Shown piece after piece: positions 29,090 to 38,354 of a stretch of 64,000 bases of DNA; within the stretch, counting starts at the first letter, position 1, and the number at the start of each line of letters is the position of its first letter. The notes below the pieces were generated by a model. It was not told the DNA's origin. It saw nothing but the letters and a program-made list of their open reading frames with translations, and made no database searches. This stretch comes from Lentibacillus sediminis (GTDB taxonomy: Bacteria > Bacillota > Bacilli > Bacillales > Amphibacillaceae). The position numbers were made by a program, and so were the translations under genes. Location of the stretch: assembly GCF_002763455.1 (NCBI RefSeq), contig NZ_NIXK01000005.1, positions 186,001 through 250,000 on the forward strand. The letters are read 5' to 3'.

Positions 29090-30325
29090 ATGAATCTGAC
29101 AAAACAGATTTTGATTGCACTTATCCTTGGGGTTATAGTCGGGATCGGACTGACCTTTGCGCCAGACAATTTTTCATCACCGATTGACACATATTTCCTG
29201 ACACCGGTTGGAGAAATATTTCTTAACCTGATCATGATGATTGTGGTGCCAGTTGTCTTTGTTTCTATCGTTTTGGGCACCGCCGGGTTAGGTGACCCTT
29301 CGAAATTGGGATCCATCGGTGCAAAAACGATTTCGTTCTACTTAGTAACAACCGCGGTTGCCCTGTTTATCGGGCTCGGACTTGCTTTTCTTCTGCAGCC
29401 CGGGCAAGAAGGCGTATTTGATGTCGAATCGGCGGATTATCAAGCAGAAGAAGCACCGCCGATTATGGAGACGTTTGTCAACATTATTCCGGAGAACCCG
29501 GTTGCCGCAATGGCAAATGCTGACATGTTGCAGATCATCGCATTTGCTTTATTTATCGGTGTTGCCATGGCTTTTCTCGGGGAGAAAGTAAGTGGGATTC
29601 ACCGCTTGTTTGAGCAGGCGAATGATATCATCATCTGGCTGGTTAATATCGTTATGATGACCGCGCCATATGGGGCTTTCGCCTTGATTGCTTCTGCGAT
29701 TGCCAATGCCGGACTGGACGCGATCGGCTCCATGGCCATGTACATGATCACGGTTATTTTAGGTCTGATCGTCCATGGTGCTGTGACCTACTCAACGGCA
29801 ATCTGGACACTTGGAAAAGCGAACCCACTCAAATTTTATAAAGGCTTTATCCCTGCCATGTCCGTGGCTTTCAGTACAGCCAGTTCGAGCGGCACCTTGC
29901 CTGTCTCGATGAAAACGGCACAGGAAAATCTGGGTGTGAAAAAGTCGATCAGCAGTTTTGTCCAGCCGCTTGGGGCAACAATCAATATGGACGGAACTGC
30001 GATTATGCAGGCGGTTGCGACCGTGTTTATCGCCCAGGTTTACGCGATATCGCTTGATTTTACGGACATCCTGATGGTTGTTCTTACAGCAACACTTGCT
30101 AGCATTGGTACCGCCGGGGTCCCTGGTGTCGGGCTGATTATGCTGGCAATGGTGCTGAATCAGATTGGATTGCCTGTCGAGGGCATCGCGCTGATCGTTG
30201 GGGTTGACCGGATCCTTGATATGCTGCGTACTGCCTTGAATATTACAGGGGATGCGTCAGCCGCCTATATCATTTCTGAAAGTGAAAGACGCAAGGAAGA
30301 AAAATCAGCGAATACAACTGGATAG
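29090..30325 (+). CDS. Dicarboxylate/amino acid:cation symporter (GltP/DctA family)
   Basis: 411-aa DAACS transporter. Hallmarks are the serine-rich reentrant loop AFSTASSSGTLPVS (HP1), the TM7 NMDGTA motif (ATINMDGTAIMQ), and the HP2 region IGTAGVPGVGLIML. The substrate-contact helix VDRILDMLRTALNITGDA is consistent with glutamate/aspartate uptake. The symported ion cannot be told from sequence. GAAAGGGGAAGAAG precedes the ATG. Single gene with its own terminator. Confidence 0.93.
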   Translation: MNLTKQILIALILGVIVGIGLTFAPDNFSSPIDTYFLTPVGEIFLNLIMMIVVPVVFVSIVLGTAGLGDPSKLGSIGAKTISFYLVTTAVALFIGLGLAFLLQPGQEGVFDVESADYQAEEAPPIMETFVNIIPENPVAAMANADMLQIIAFALFIGVAMAFLGEKVSGIHRLFEQANDIIIWLVNIVMMTAPYGAFALIASAIANAGLDAIGSMAMYMITVILGLIVHGAVTYSTAIWTLGKANPLKFYKGFIPAMSVAFSTASSSGTLPVSMKTAQENLGVKKSISSFVQPLGATINMDGTAIMQAVATVFIAQVYAISLDFTDILMVVLTATLASIGTAGVPGVGLIMLAMVLNQIGLPVEGIALIVGVDRILDMLRTALNITGDASAAYIISESERRKEEKSANTTG

Positions 30326-30330
30326 AGATA

Positions 30331-30370
30331 GAAAAACCACACCAGTGCAGGCATTGGTGTGGTTTTTTTG
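30331..30370 (+). terminator. Terminator after DAACS symporter
   Basis: AAACCACACCAGTG with CATTGGTGTGGTTT, followed by TTTTT. Confidence 0.9.
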
Positions 30371-30409
30371 GTTGCTTACGAGAAAATTATAAATTATGCG
30401 TATTGTGGA

Positions 30410-30700
30410 TAGCATAGCCAGCGTATGCCCCGGCCAGCTCCAGCGCTAAAGCTGTAGTGGACTTCCCTCACCTCCGTACGATAAGTCAACATCGGCTCGA
30501 AGTTAAAGGAAGGCCGACTAAAACCGGCCTCCCGCGCCAACGCCGGCATACCCCTTTTGCAGGGGCATGTTTCCTTTATCTCCTCCGAAAGAATGATCAG
30601 CTAAAACCGCCGCTTTGCGCGGCAACGCTGATCCACCCCGCATGGCGGGGCGCAGCCCATACGTCGCTAAACGGGCGCTTCCGCTTTTGTTCTTCTATAA
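30410..30700. repeat. Structured GC-rich intergenic element
   Basis: Noncoding 290-nt stretch with several hairpins: AGGCCG/CGGCCT (30511-30530), CCCCT/AGGGG near 30551-30565, an outer GATCAGC (30595-30601) with GCTGATC (30627-30633) enclosing GCCGC/GCGGC, and CCCCGC/GCGGGG near 30636-30650. Its GC content contrasts with its flanks. It resembles large dispersed repeats of Bacillaceae; other copies would lie outside the window. Confidence 0.5.
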
Positions 30701-30736
30701 TATTTTGGGTAAAAGCAGATTTCACTTGCTGTGAAA

Positions 30737-31981
30737 TTACCCCATAAAATCACTGATCGCTGTAACCAGACTGTAGATTCCCAGAGCAAAACAGATAATA
30801 ACAATAATGGTCCCAAGCACATTCATTTTCACCGAATTTCTGTAGTTGCCAAGCAATTTTTTATTGTTCATGATGATCAGCAGGATAAGCGCAATACCTG
30901 GCAAGAGAATTCCGTTCAGCGCTTGTGCGAAAAGCAGGACCTCCAGTGGTTCAATATTTAACACAAAGGAGAGAATGCCGATAAGGATAACAGTACTGAA
31001 GACCGCCTTGTAACGCCAGTCATTCATTCCCTTTTCCCATTTCATCATACTGCTGACGGTAATGGCAGCCCCGAGTGCAGCGGCTGTCATGGATGAAAAG
31101 CCGGCAGAAAAGATGCCAACAGCAAGAAATGGTTCAGCCCAGCTTCCCAACAGTGGTTCCAATTGCAAGGCCAAATCTGCAACGGTTTCGACTTCAATAC
31201 CTCTCATTAACGTACCGGAAGTAATCAGGATGGCTGCTGAAATAAAACCGCCCATACCAATTGATATAAAAATGTCCCAGCGGGAATCTTTCAAATGAGA
31301 GGCATCGTTCCACCTTTCCTGTACGGAACTGGAGTGTATAAAGAGGTTGTATGGAACAACCGTTGTCCCAACCAGTGCAACAATGGTAATGATTGAACCG
31401 GCGGGTATGGAGGGTGCAAAGATTCCTGAAAAGATACCACCCAGGTCAGGCTGCGCAACAAACATGGTGGTAATAAAAACGATACTCATGACGATCACAA
31501 GCCCAATCATGAGTTTTTCTATTAACTTGTAACTGCCGCTTAAGCCAAGCAGCAATACGATTACCCCTACGATTGGACCAATGATATTGATGGACCACCC
31601 CGTCAATGTCGAAATACCAAGTGAAGTTCCATTTATGTCCCCGCTCATATAGGCGGCAGATCCGATAAAAATAGCGATCATGACAAAACCGGTTACCGTA
31701 TATTTTAGAACTGGATGTTCGAATTGGTCACGAATTGCTGTACCCAGGCTTTTTCGGGCAATGATCCCCAGCCGGGCAGCCATAATTTGCAGCACCATCG
31801 TTGTGATGATGGAGAAAACAAGCGCCCATAAAAGCGCATATCCAAAGGAAGCACCGGCTTGGGTTGCCGTGGTGATGGTTCCGGGGCCGATAAAGGACGC
31901 AGCAATAATGGCACTCGGACCAATCGTTTTCAGCCTTTCTTTGAATGTTCTTTTCTTTGTTGTAGCTTCTGATTGAACCAC
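30737..31981 (-). CDS. NRAMP-family transporter with altered metal site
   Basis: 414-aa protein with about 11-12 helices and NRAMP-family topology. The helix-1 motif, normally DPGN, reads GPGT (residues 32-35, FIGPGTITTA), and the helix-6 motif, normally MPHN, reads VPYN (209-212). Thus the Asp, Asn and Met that bind Mn2+/Fe2+ and the helix-6 His are all replaced. The protein is therefore unlikely to be a canonical MntH; substrate and proton coupling are open. No metal-regulator gene or MntR-type palindrome was recognised. It is convergent with the symporter region and divergent from acsA. Confidence 0.85.
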   Translation of the reverse strand: MVQSEATTKKRTFKERLKTIGPSAIIAASFIGPGTITTATQAGASFGYALLWALVFSIITTMVLQIMAARLGIIARKSLGTAIRDQFEHPVLKYTVTGFVMIAIFIGSAAYMSGDINGTSLGISTLTGWSINIIGPIVGVIVLLLGLSGSYKLIEKLMIGLVIVMSIVFITTMFVAQPDLGGIFSGIFAPSIPAGSIITIVALVGTTVVPYNLFIHSSSVQERWNDASHLKDSRWDIFISIGMGGFISAAILITSGTLMRGIEVETVADLALQLEPLLGSWAEPFLAVGIFSAGFSSMTAAALGAAITVSSMMKWEKGMNDWRYKAVFSTVILIGILSFVLNIEPLEVLLFAQALNGILLPGIALILLIIMNNKKLLGNYRNSVKMNVLGTIIVIICFALGIYSLVTAISDFMG

Positions 31982-32245
31982 ATCTTCACCTCAATTAACC
32001 TTATTATGCAAAAAAAGATATAAATGGTGTATACCCACCTGTTTAATTTAAAAAACATTTTTGACAAATTTCGGCATTCCAATAAGTTTTTTCATCGGGA
32101 GGGGATAATGAGGCAGGCCTTTTACCGGATCGTTCCAAAAAAACCTTGATGCTCTCTCAAATCATATCACTTTAAAATGTCCGCAAAATGTTTTAGAATA
32201 GAAATCAGTTAGCTAAATGTTTTAACAATTTCACGTAATTCAAAT

Positions 32246-32259
32246 TGTAATCGGTTGCA
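32246..32259 (+). promoter_or_regulatory. Candidate cre (CcpA) site upstream of acsA
   Basis: TGTAATCGGTTGCA matches the catabolite-responsive element pattern TGWAARCGYTWNCW at all but two positions. It lies 27 nt before acsA, within the leader, a location expected for repression by CcpA, as is known for acsA in B. subtilis. The remainder of the 305-nt divergent gap (31982-32286) is AT-rich with no gene. Confidence 0.55.
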
Positions 32260-32286
32260 ACCAAATCCTAAAAATGAGGTGATCAG

Positions 32287-33993
32287 ATGGATGTACAAAA
32301 ATTGCCTGCAAGAGAGGGTCAGCATAATCTGGCAGACTATGAAAAGGCTCGCGAGAATTTTTCCTGGGAGGATATGAAAAAGAATTTCAGCTGGTATGAG
32401 ACCGGGAAAGTAAATGCAGCTTATGAGGCGGTGGACCGTCATGCCGAGGATCCGGAGAAGCGGGATAAGACAGCGCTTTTATATTCCTCGCCGGACCGGG
32501 AAGCTTCCCTTACATTCAGTGAACTTCGCGACCAGAGCAATAAGTTTGCCAATGTGCTGAAGAAGTACGAGGTGAAGAAAGGCGACCGGGTATTCCTGTT
32601 CATGCCGAGGAGTCCGGAGTTCTATGCGGCTTTCTTTGGCATTTTGAAAGTGGGAGCAGTTGCCGGGCCGCTGTTTGAAGCGTTTATGGAGCAGGCAGTG
32701 CGCGACAGGCTCGAGGACAGCGGGGCCAGCATGCTGGTTACGACACCGGAGCTTCTGGAGCGGGTGCCGCAGGAGGATTTACCTGATCTGGAAAAAATTG
32801 TGCTGGTTGGCGATGATACAGGGAATGATATTGATTTTCACAAGGAAATGGACGCAGCATCAGAGGAATTTTCCATCGAATGGGTGGATCTCGAGGATGG
32901 CATGCTGATCCATTACACTTCCGGATCGACAGGCAAGCCAAAAGGAGTTTATCACGTTCATAATGCGATGATTCAGCATTATGCCACTGCAGAATGGGTG
33001 CTGGATCTGAAAGACGATGACATTTACTGGTGCACCGCAGACCCTGGCTGGGTGACTGGCACAAGCTATGGGATATTTGCTCCATGGCTTTATGGGGTGA
33101 CGAATGTGGTACGAGGTGGACGGTTTACGCCGGATGACTGGTACGGAACACTTGCTAAGTATGATGTCACCGTATGGTACACGGCGCCGACTGCTTTGCG
33201 CAAACTGGCCAGTGCCGGGAAAGAGGCTGTCGACCGGCATGATCTTTCCTCCCTGAGGCATATGTTAAGTGTCGGCGAGCCGCTGAATCCTGAGGTGATT
33301 ATCTGGGGAGAGGATGCGTTTAATCTCAGAATCCATGATACATGGTGGATGACGGAGACCGGGGCAATGCTGATTGTCAATATCCCTGCGATGGAAATCC
33401 GCCCGGGCTCGATGGGCAAACCTATACCAGGGGTAGAAGCCGCCATTGTGGATAATGAAGGAAATGAGCTGCCACCGAATCAAATGGGCAATCTGGCGAT
33501 CAAAGAAGGCTGGCCGTCGATGATGCGCGCCATCTGGAAACGTCCGGAAAAATTCGAGAGCTACTTTATCAATGGCTGGTATGTCTCCGGCGACAGCGCC
33601 TACATGGATGAGGATGGCTACTTCTGGTTCCAGGGCCGCCTTGATGATGTAATCAATACTTCGGGTGAGCGGGTCGGACCATTTGAAGTGGAAAGCAAAC
33701 TGATCGAGCATCCTGCTGTTGCCGAGGCTGGAGTAATTGGCAAACCGGATCCGGAGCGCGGGGAAATTATCAAGGCATTCATCACGCTGAATGAAGGCTA
33801 TGAAGCTTCCGATGAACTGCAGGAAGATATCCGGCAATTTGTCAAAACCGGACTGAGTGCCCATGCAGCACCAAGGGAACTGGAAATCACCGACTCAATT
33901 CCGAAAACAAGAAGCGGTAAGATCATGAGGCGTTTGCTGAAATCATGGGAGCTTGGGCTTCCGACAGGTGATACGTCGACATTGGAGAAATAA
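32287..33993 (+). CDS. acsA: Acetyl-CoA synthetase
   Basis: Activates acetate to acetyl-CoA via acetyl-AMP. 568 aa; adenylate-forming signature YTSGSTGKPKGV, the acetyl-CoA synthetase segment WCTADPGWVTGTSYGIFAPW, the hinge GRLDDVINTSGERVGPFEVE and C-terminal KTRSGKIMRR with the acetylatable lysine. From memory it aligns end to end with B. subtilis AcsA. No acuABC genes are present nearby. Upstream a cre-like site suggests CcpA control. Confidence 0.93.
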   Translation: MDVQKLPAREGQHNLADYEKARENFSWEDMKKNFSWYETGKVNAAYEAVDRHAEDPEKRDKTALLYSSPDREASLTFSELRDQSNKFANVLKKYEVKKGDRVFLFMPRSPEFYAAFFGILKVGAVAGPLFEAFMEQAVRDRLEDSGASMLVTTPELLERVPQEDLPDLEKIVLVGDDTGNDIDFHKEMDAASEEFSIEWVDLEDGMLIHYTSGSTGKPKGVYHVHNAMIQHYATAEWVLDLKDDDIYWCTADPGWVTGTSYGIFAPWLYGVTNVVRGGRFTPDDWYGTLAKYDVTVWYTAPTALRKLASAGKEAVDRHDLSSLRHMLSVGEPLNPEVIIWGEDAFNLRIHDTWWMTETGAMLIVNIPAMEIRPGSMGKPIPGVEAAIVDNEGNELPPNQMGNLAIKEGWPSMMRAIWKRPEKFESYFINGWYVSGDSAYMDEDGYFWFQGRLDDVINTSGERVGPFEVESKLIEHPAVAEAGVIGKPDPERGEIIKAFITLNEGYEASDELQEDIRQFVKTGLSAHAAPRELEITDSIPKTRSGKIMRRLLKSWELGLPTGDTSTLEK

Positions 33994-33998
33994 ATAAA

Positions 33999-34034
33999 AA
34001 AAAACCATTGGCCCATGGGGTCAATGGTTTTTTG
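33999..34034. terminator. Bidirectional terminator between acsA and hmp
   Basis: AAAACCATTG and CAATGGTTTT with T and A tracts on opposite sides; it can serve both convergent genes. Confidence 0.85.
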
Positions 34035-34077
34035 ATGATAGAGGGGGAAGTACCAAGCTTTCCTCACTGCTTCTTTA

Positions 34078-35313
34078 TTAAGCCGAAGCAATATCATCTA
34101 AAGCAGGTCCGAATGTTTCAAAATGAATATCGTGCTCCGCTGCGCCGTACTGATTTAAAAGCTGATAAACAGCACGCATGAAGCCTTTTGGCCCGCAGAA
34201 ATAAAATGCTGCGTCTTTCCCAGGGAGTGTTTCCTCGAGCCACTCACCATCAATGTGCCCGACTTTATCATATACATCTTCTGCTTGTGGGCTGTCATAG
34301 ATAGTGCAGCTCTTGACTTGTGGATGCCCTTCTGTAATTTCATGTACACGATTTTTCATCGCATGCACACTTCCAGACCGTGCTGCATGGATATAGATCA
34401 CTTCACGCTCCGGCTGTGTGGTAATCACGGTTTCCAGCATGCTGAGCATTGGAGTCAGTCCCACACCACCACTAATCAATACGAGCGGCCGTGTATCTTT
34501 TTGGTCCAGGAAAAAGTCCCCTGCTGGTGCGCTGATTGGCAAGATGCTTCCTTCTTCAACACTTGTGTGCAGGTGATTCGATACAATCCCTGCAGGCTTG
34601 CCATTCTCTTCATCTTCGCGTTTTACACTGATGCGGAAGGTGTCCTCACCAGGTGCACAGGACAAACTGTATTGTCTCAGGTGCGCATATGGTTGCCCTT
34701 CGATTTTTACTTTCACCGTGATGTACTGACCAGGCTGATGGACAGGCAGTGTCTTCCCATCTACCGGTTCAAGATAGAAAGAAGTAATAACTTCACTCTC
34801 TTTAACCTTTTTCACGACTTTAAAATCACGGTAATCTACCCAGCCTCCGGGAGCTTCCTGTACTTGATCATACATTTCTTTTTCCACGGAAATAAACACA
34901 TCGGCAATCTCGCCATATGCCTTTTCCCAGGCGTTCAAGATGTCATCGGTTGCTGCATCCCCGAGTACTTCTTTAATCGCCAGCAGCAGGTAGTGACCGA
35001 CAATCGGATAATGTTCCGGCTTGATATTCATGCTTCGGTGTTTTTCGGCAATCTGTTTGACGACCGGCAGAATTTCCTCCAGATTATCAATGTGCATCGC
35101 CGCAGCTAACACCGCGTTGGCAAGCGCTTTTGGCTGGTCGCCTTTTCGCTGGTTCGTCATGTTGAAATAGTTTTTTAATTCGGGTTTCTCACTGAGCATT
35201 CGCTGATAAAAATGTTTGGTAATCGCTTCACCATGTTCCTGCAACACGGGTACTGTCGCTTTTACAATGTCTCTGGTTTGCTGATCCAGTCCTTGCTTTG
35301 TTTCGGTTGTCAT
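34078..35313 (-). CDS. hmp: Flavohemoglobin (nitric oxide dioxygenase)
   Basis: Detoxifies NO to nitrate using O2, heme, FAD and NAD(P)H. 411 aa: an N-terminal globin domain to about residue 140 with the proximal-His segment [18 protein letters not shown], then a ferredoxin-reductase FAD domain ([10 protein letters not shown]) and an NAD domain ([15 protein letters not shown] and YFCGPKGFM). Divergent from nsrR, with a perfect NsrR-type palindrome 29 nt before its start. Confidence 0.96.
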   Translation of the reverse strand: MTTETKQGLDQQTRDIVKATVPVLQEHGEAITKHFYQRMLSEKPELKNYFNMTNQRKGDQPKALANAVLAAAMHIDNLEEILPVVKQIAEKHRSMNIKPEHYPIVGHYLLLAIKEVLGDAATDDILNAWEKAYGEIADVFISVEKEMYDQVQEAPGGWVDYRDFKVVKKVKESEVITSFYLEPVDGKTLPVHQPGQYITVKVKIEGQPYAHLRQYSLSCAPGEDTFRISVKREDEENGKPAGIVSNHLHTSVEEGSILPISAPAGDFFLDQKDTRPLVLISGGVGLTPMLSMLETVITTQPEREVIYIHAARSGSVHAMKNRVHEITEGHPQVKSCTIYDSPQAEDVYDKVGHIDGEWLEETLPGKDAAFYFCGPKGFMRAVYQLLNQYGAAEHDIHFETFGPALDDIASA

Positions 35314-35341
35314 GTGAAAGCACTCCCTTTAAAATTTAAAC

Positions 35342-35358
35342 ATGTATTTTGAATACAT
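35342..35358. promoter_or_regulatory. NsrR operator
   Basis: ATGTATTTTGAATACAT is a perfect palindrome with 7-bp arms and a 3-bp centre, matching the known NsrR-box in front of hmp in Bacilli. It lies between hmp and the nsrR gene, consistent with repression relieved by NO. Confidence 0.85.
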
Positions 35359-35438
35359 CTTTATTGTAATACAAAAATAGCCCGGATAACCGCGGTTTTT
35401 GTTACAATAATATGAAGGTTTTACGAAGGAGAATAACC

Positions 35439-35876
35439 ATGCAACTAAAAAAATATACCGATTATTCCTTGCGAGTGCTGATTATTGCCGGGATGAAAAA
35501 AGAAGGCGAGTTGACCAGCATCAGCGAGGTTTCCGGGGTCTTTGGCATTTCCAAGGAACATGTGCGAAAAGTCGTGCATGATTTAAATAAAATGGGACTG
35601 ATTGAAACGGTCAGGGGGAGAAATGGCGGCATTCGGCTGGCGGAACCGGCATCCAGTATTAATGTCGGTCACACTGTACGCATGCTGGAAAATGACTTTG
35701 CTCTATTGGGCTGTTTTGATGAAGGACAAAAGCATTGTGTAATTTCTCCTGGTTGTACACTGAAGCATGCATTGAATAAGGCGCTGCATGCCTTTTTCCA
35801 GGTGCTTGATGGCTATACACTGAAGGATTTAATCGAGAATGAGGAAGAACTACGGGGATTGATGGGCATTCATTAG
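35439..35876 (+). CDS. nsrR: NsrR, NO-sensing Rrf2-family repressor
   Basis: 145-aa Rrf2-type winged-helix regulator; ATG 35439 follows AAGGAG by 8 nt (an upstream in-frame ATG at 35412 is not served). Helix-turn-helix GISKEHVRKVVHDLNKMGLI and the wing RGRNGGIRLA are clear. Three cysteines in LLGCFDEGQKHCVISPGC ligate the Fe-S cluster in NsrR proteins. Adjacent to and divergent from hmp. Confidence 0.92.
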   Translation: MQLKKYTDYSLRVLIIAGMKKEGELTSISEVSGVFGISKEHVRKVVHDLNKMGLIETVRGRNGGIRLAEPASSINVGHTVRMLENDFALLGCFDEGQKHCVISPGCTLKHALNKALHAFFQVLDGYTLKDLIENEEELRGLMGIH

Positions 35877-35941
35877 ATGTTTTATTTCGCTGGGAGCCGG
35901 GTACAGCAATAATATAGAGTTAATGAAAGGAGCGGATCAAC

Positions 35942-36451
35942 ATGGCTAAAATAGCTACTGTTATTACCGATATGTTTGAAGACGTGGAGTACACCGACCC
36001 GGCACAAGCTTTCAAGGAAGCCGGACATGACGTTGTAACGATTGAAAAGGAAAAAGGCAAAGAAGTAACCGGGAAAAACAAAGATGCGACCGTGAAGATT
36101 GATCAAGGCATTGATGACGTGAAACCAGGCGATTTCGATGCGTTATTTATCCCAGGGGGAATGTCCCCAGATCAGCTACGCGCAGATGACCGCTTTGTGA
36201 AGTTTGCCAAATCGTTTATGGATGATATGAAACCAGTATTTGCGATCTGTCACGGGCCGCAGCTGCTGATCACGGCAAAAACACTGGAAGGCCGCAAAGC
36301 AACCGGCTTTAAGTCGATTCAGGTCGACATGGAATATGCCGGCGCCGAGCTGGTTGATCAGGAAGTAGCGGTTTGCCAGAACCAGCTGGTAACAAGCCGT
36401 CAGCCGGATGATATCCCGGCATTTAACCGTGAGGCATTGAAACTTTTATAA
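35942..36451 (+). CDS. DJ-1/PfpI-family protein
   Basis: 169-aa class I glutamine-amidotransferase-like protein of the PfpI/YfkM (general stress protein 18) group. The nucleophile elbow is AICHGPQLL with Cys near residue 103, supported by the upstream Glu (EDVEYTDPAQAF) and IPGGMSPD. Members act as glyoxalase/deglycase or protease-like stress proteins; the precise activity here is inferred only from family. GAAAGGAGCGG precedes the ATG. Confidence 0.88.
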   Translation: MAKIATVITDMFEDVEYTDPAQAFKEAGHDVVTIEKEKGKEVTGKNKDATVKIDQGIDDVKPGDFDALFIPGGMSPDQLRADDRFVKFAKSFMDDMKPVFAICHGPQLLITAKTLEGRKATGFKSIQVDMEYAGAELVDQEVAVCQNQLVTSRQPDDIPAFNREALKLL

Positions 36452-36462
36452 GAACAAATGAG

Positions 36463-36503
36463 AAGAGCCCTTCATCGCATCGTGCGGTGAAGGGTGTTGT
36501 TTT
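36463..36503 (+). terminator. Terminator after PfpI gene
   Basis: GCCCTTCATCGCA pairs with TGCGGTGAAGGGT around TCG, followed by a T-rich GTTGTTTTG. Confidence 0.7.
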
Positions 36504-36538
36504 GTAAAGATGTTAGATTCTAAAGCCGAAAGTAAGCA

Positions 36539-36577
36539 TTACACCGTCCTCAAATGAAGGCGGTGTAAAAATAATGT
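36539..36577. terminator. Second hairpin, possibly a terminator
   Basis: TTACACCG and CGGTGTAA enclose TCCTCAAATGAAGG, which itself can pair; followed by AAATAATGTTTTT. It may also serve the convergent lipoprotein gene. Confidence 0.45.
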
Positions 36578-36663
36578 TTTTAATTTATAGTGCAATTGCT
36601 GCATAACACTTCTAAACAAATGTTCTACAATCGCGCCCTTTAACTGAAAAATTATAAGCTTTA

Positions 36664-37125
36664 TCAGTTTAATTCTATAATGTCTTGTTTGTTTCCATAC
36701 TCAATAACTACTTTAACTTTTTCATCCCAAAGCTTCTCATTTTCATCAAACCGTGAAAACCCACCAGTTTTAAGCTGATAGGTACCATCGCTGGTCCTTT
36801 TTGCTTTAAAGAATTTCTGTTGACTTTCTCCTTCTTTTTGAAGGCTTAATATTTCATCACCTATTTTAAAGAATAAAGTAAGATTTTCTCCTGTATAATC
36901 ATTCTTAGATGTGATTTCTAACTTGTGGTTTGATTTAATCAAATTCTCTATATTAAAGTATGTTCCTGAAACACTATCTTTCACTTCCCAATTCTCAGTG
37001 GAAGCTTGTTGTGAAAAAGAAAACTCAATTTGTTTTTGATCATTGACGTTTTTACCTTCTCCTGAGCATCCCGCCACAAAAATCAATACTACTGATAGAG
37101 AAATGATACCGAATAACTTTTTCAT
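36664..37125 (-). CDS. Hypothetical lipoprotein
   Basis: 153-aa secreted lipoprotein with signal peptide MKKLFGIISLSVVLIFVAG and Cys20 lipobox (VAGC). The mature part is a predicted beta-rich domain (WEVKDSVSGTYFNIENLI and VKVVIEYGNKQDIIEL) without recognised motifs. GGGAGTGATTGA precedes the ATG. Not assigned to a family. Confidence 0.7.
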   Translation of the reverse strand: MKKLFGIISLSVVLIFVAGCSGEGKNVNDQKQIEFSFSQQASTENWEVKDSVSGTYFNIENLIKSNHKLEITSKNDYTGENLTLFFKIGDEILSLQKEGESQQKFFKAKRTSDGTYQLKTGGFSRFDENEKLWDEKVKVVIEYGNKQDIIELN

Positions 37126-37201
37126 TCAATCACTCCCTTTCTAATTTTCGCACTTTTTCTCGATAACTATTATTTCAAACCTCTGTTATTTTCACAAGGG
37201 G

Positions 37202-37390
37202 TTATTCCACTAAATGGCCCTTAGATGAACCTAAACCGCCGACAATGACTGGTTTTATTTGGTGGGCTTCCAAAAGGTCCGTTAATACTGCCGCCACACC
37301 AACCATTTTTTCAAATGTACTTTTACTTTTTAGTTGATCTAGCTTATCTGTTGCCCGCTCAATCGAACTCATAATATCATACCCGATCAC
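37202..37390 (-). pseudogene. Truncated nucleotidyltransferase-like (DUF6036-type) gene
   Basis: 62 codons that look like the N terminus of a minimal nucleotidyltransferase: FEKMVGVAAVLTDLLEAHQ, then IKPVIVGGLGSSKG where family members continue with a GGxxxE and DxD site. The frame stops before any catalytic residue. Start is GTG 37390 or ATG 37372. It follows a 60-codon gene with a 26-nt gap, as in two-gene nucleotidyltransferase toxin-antitoxin loci; probably a remnant of one. Confidence 0.45.
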
Positions 37391-37416
37391 TAAGATACTT
37401 TACTTTTCCTGTGATT

Positions 37417-37599
37417 TCAGCTTCTTTCCATTTTTTGGCATAAACGATCAAGTATTTTTATTTCATCGGGATCCCGCGGTCTCGTGCGGCATCTTTTTCC
37501 GGAAGGACGTGTACGCAGCATTTTTCTTTCCACTTCATTCTTTCGTTGTGAAATGAAATCATCCAATTCCTTAAAATCTATACTTTTCAATTCCAGCAC
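37417..37599 (-). CDS. Small hypothetical protein, possible antitoxin remnant
   Basis: 60-aa basic protein (LELKSIDFKELDDFISQRKN, then a basic stretch with RTRPSGKRCRTRP). GAGG lies close to its GTG start. It immediately precedes the truncated nucleotidyltransferase gene; in intact loci of that type a small protein gene lies at this position. No firm family assignment. Confidence 0.4.
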   Translation of the reverse strand: MLELKSIDFKELDDFISQRKNEVERKMLRTRPSGKRCRTRPRDPDEIKILDRLCQKMERS

Positions 37600-37623
37600 C
37601 TCTAATCAAATTCTAGGTAAAGG

Positions 37624-37890
37624 CTACAAGTTCAGCATTTTTATTCTTGGCTTTTCTGATGAAAATAATTTCACAATGAATCCAGATAAAAATGACAATA
37701 AGGTATACAAAATTGCCCAAAACAAGAAAGAGGAATTAAACACGGCAAAGATTGCCACAACACCAATTAACGCAACGACGATAGGTGTTATATACATATT
37801 TTTTAAGATATAACATCCAAAAGCACCCATTATAAGAGCAATCGCCGGAAAAACAAAAAGAATGGATATGACTAACTGGGCAGAGCTCAT
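37624..37890 (-). CDS. DUF2651-like small membrane protein
   Basis: 88-aa protein with three membrane helices. The text ALIMGAFGCYILKNMYITPI, VFNSSFLFWAILYTLLSF and a basic C-terminal tail matches, from memory, the YbeF/DUF2651 group of Bacillus. GGGGGAATGATAGG precedes the ATG. Function unknown. Confidence 0.7.
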   Translation of the reverse strand: MSSAQLVISILFVFPAIALIMGAFGCYILKNMYITPIVVALIGVVAIFAVFNSSFLFWAILYTLLSFLSGFIVKLFSSEKPRIKMLNL

Positions 37891-37922
37891 AACCTATCAT
37901 TCCCCCTGTCACCACACAACCT

Positions 37923-38354
37923 TTAGTTGAAGGCAAACGGAATTGCATAAATAGCATCACCTTGTTCCCAACTTGCGTAAATAACGTAAATATAATTATT
38001 AGGTTCATTTGGGAGGGTTATGGTGTTATTTGTAATGGATACTAAATTATTACCACTATTTTGCAAAACTTCACTTTCCATTTTAGAAGGTTCATCGTCA
38101 AAGGTAATTTCTAATTCTGCATTTGATGAAATTATATTATTGTCCATATCCTCAACAAGATTAGATGGTGCTGGTGAATTAGCGCTTGCTACACGATTAT
38201 CATTAGACCAGGAATATGTACCTCTTTTATATGACACTTCTTCACCATCCACTGTAAACGTTGGTTCCGGTGGTTCCAATTTACCCGCTGTTTGCTGCTC
38301 ACAAGAAACTAAAAGAAGACAAATAATAGCAATAAAGGCAACAAAAGATTTGAT
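37923..38354 (-). CDS. Hypothetical lipoprotein with apparent ATC start
   Basis: The frame encodes a lipoprotein signal peptide (KSFVAFIAIICLLLVSC, lipobox LLVSC). It continues as a small extracellular domain with FDDEPSKMESEVLQ and an end NYIYVIYASWEQGDAIYAIP. No ATG, GTG or TTG exists before the signal sequence. The codon in the expected place, 7 nt after a strong GGATGGGGG, is ATC (38354-38352). Either ATC initiates, as ATT does for infC, or an ATG was lost by mutation and only a TTG at 38279, after the lipobox, remains. About 143 aa if translated from ATC. Confidence 0.55.
   Translation of the reverse strand: MKSFVAFIAIICLLLVSCEQQTAGKLEPPEPTFTVDGEEVSYKRGTYSWSNDNRVASANSPAPSNLVEDMDNNIISSNAELEITFDDEPSKMESEVLQNSGNNLVSITNNTITLPNEPNNYIYVIYASWEQGDAIYAIPFAFN

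Noticed and set aside
34255-35109. 284-codon plus-strand ORF
   Set aside because: Antisense to hmp, which is certain; product is Cys/His-rich nonsense typical of shadow frames.
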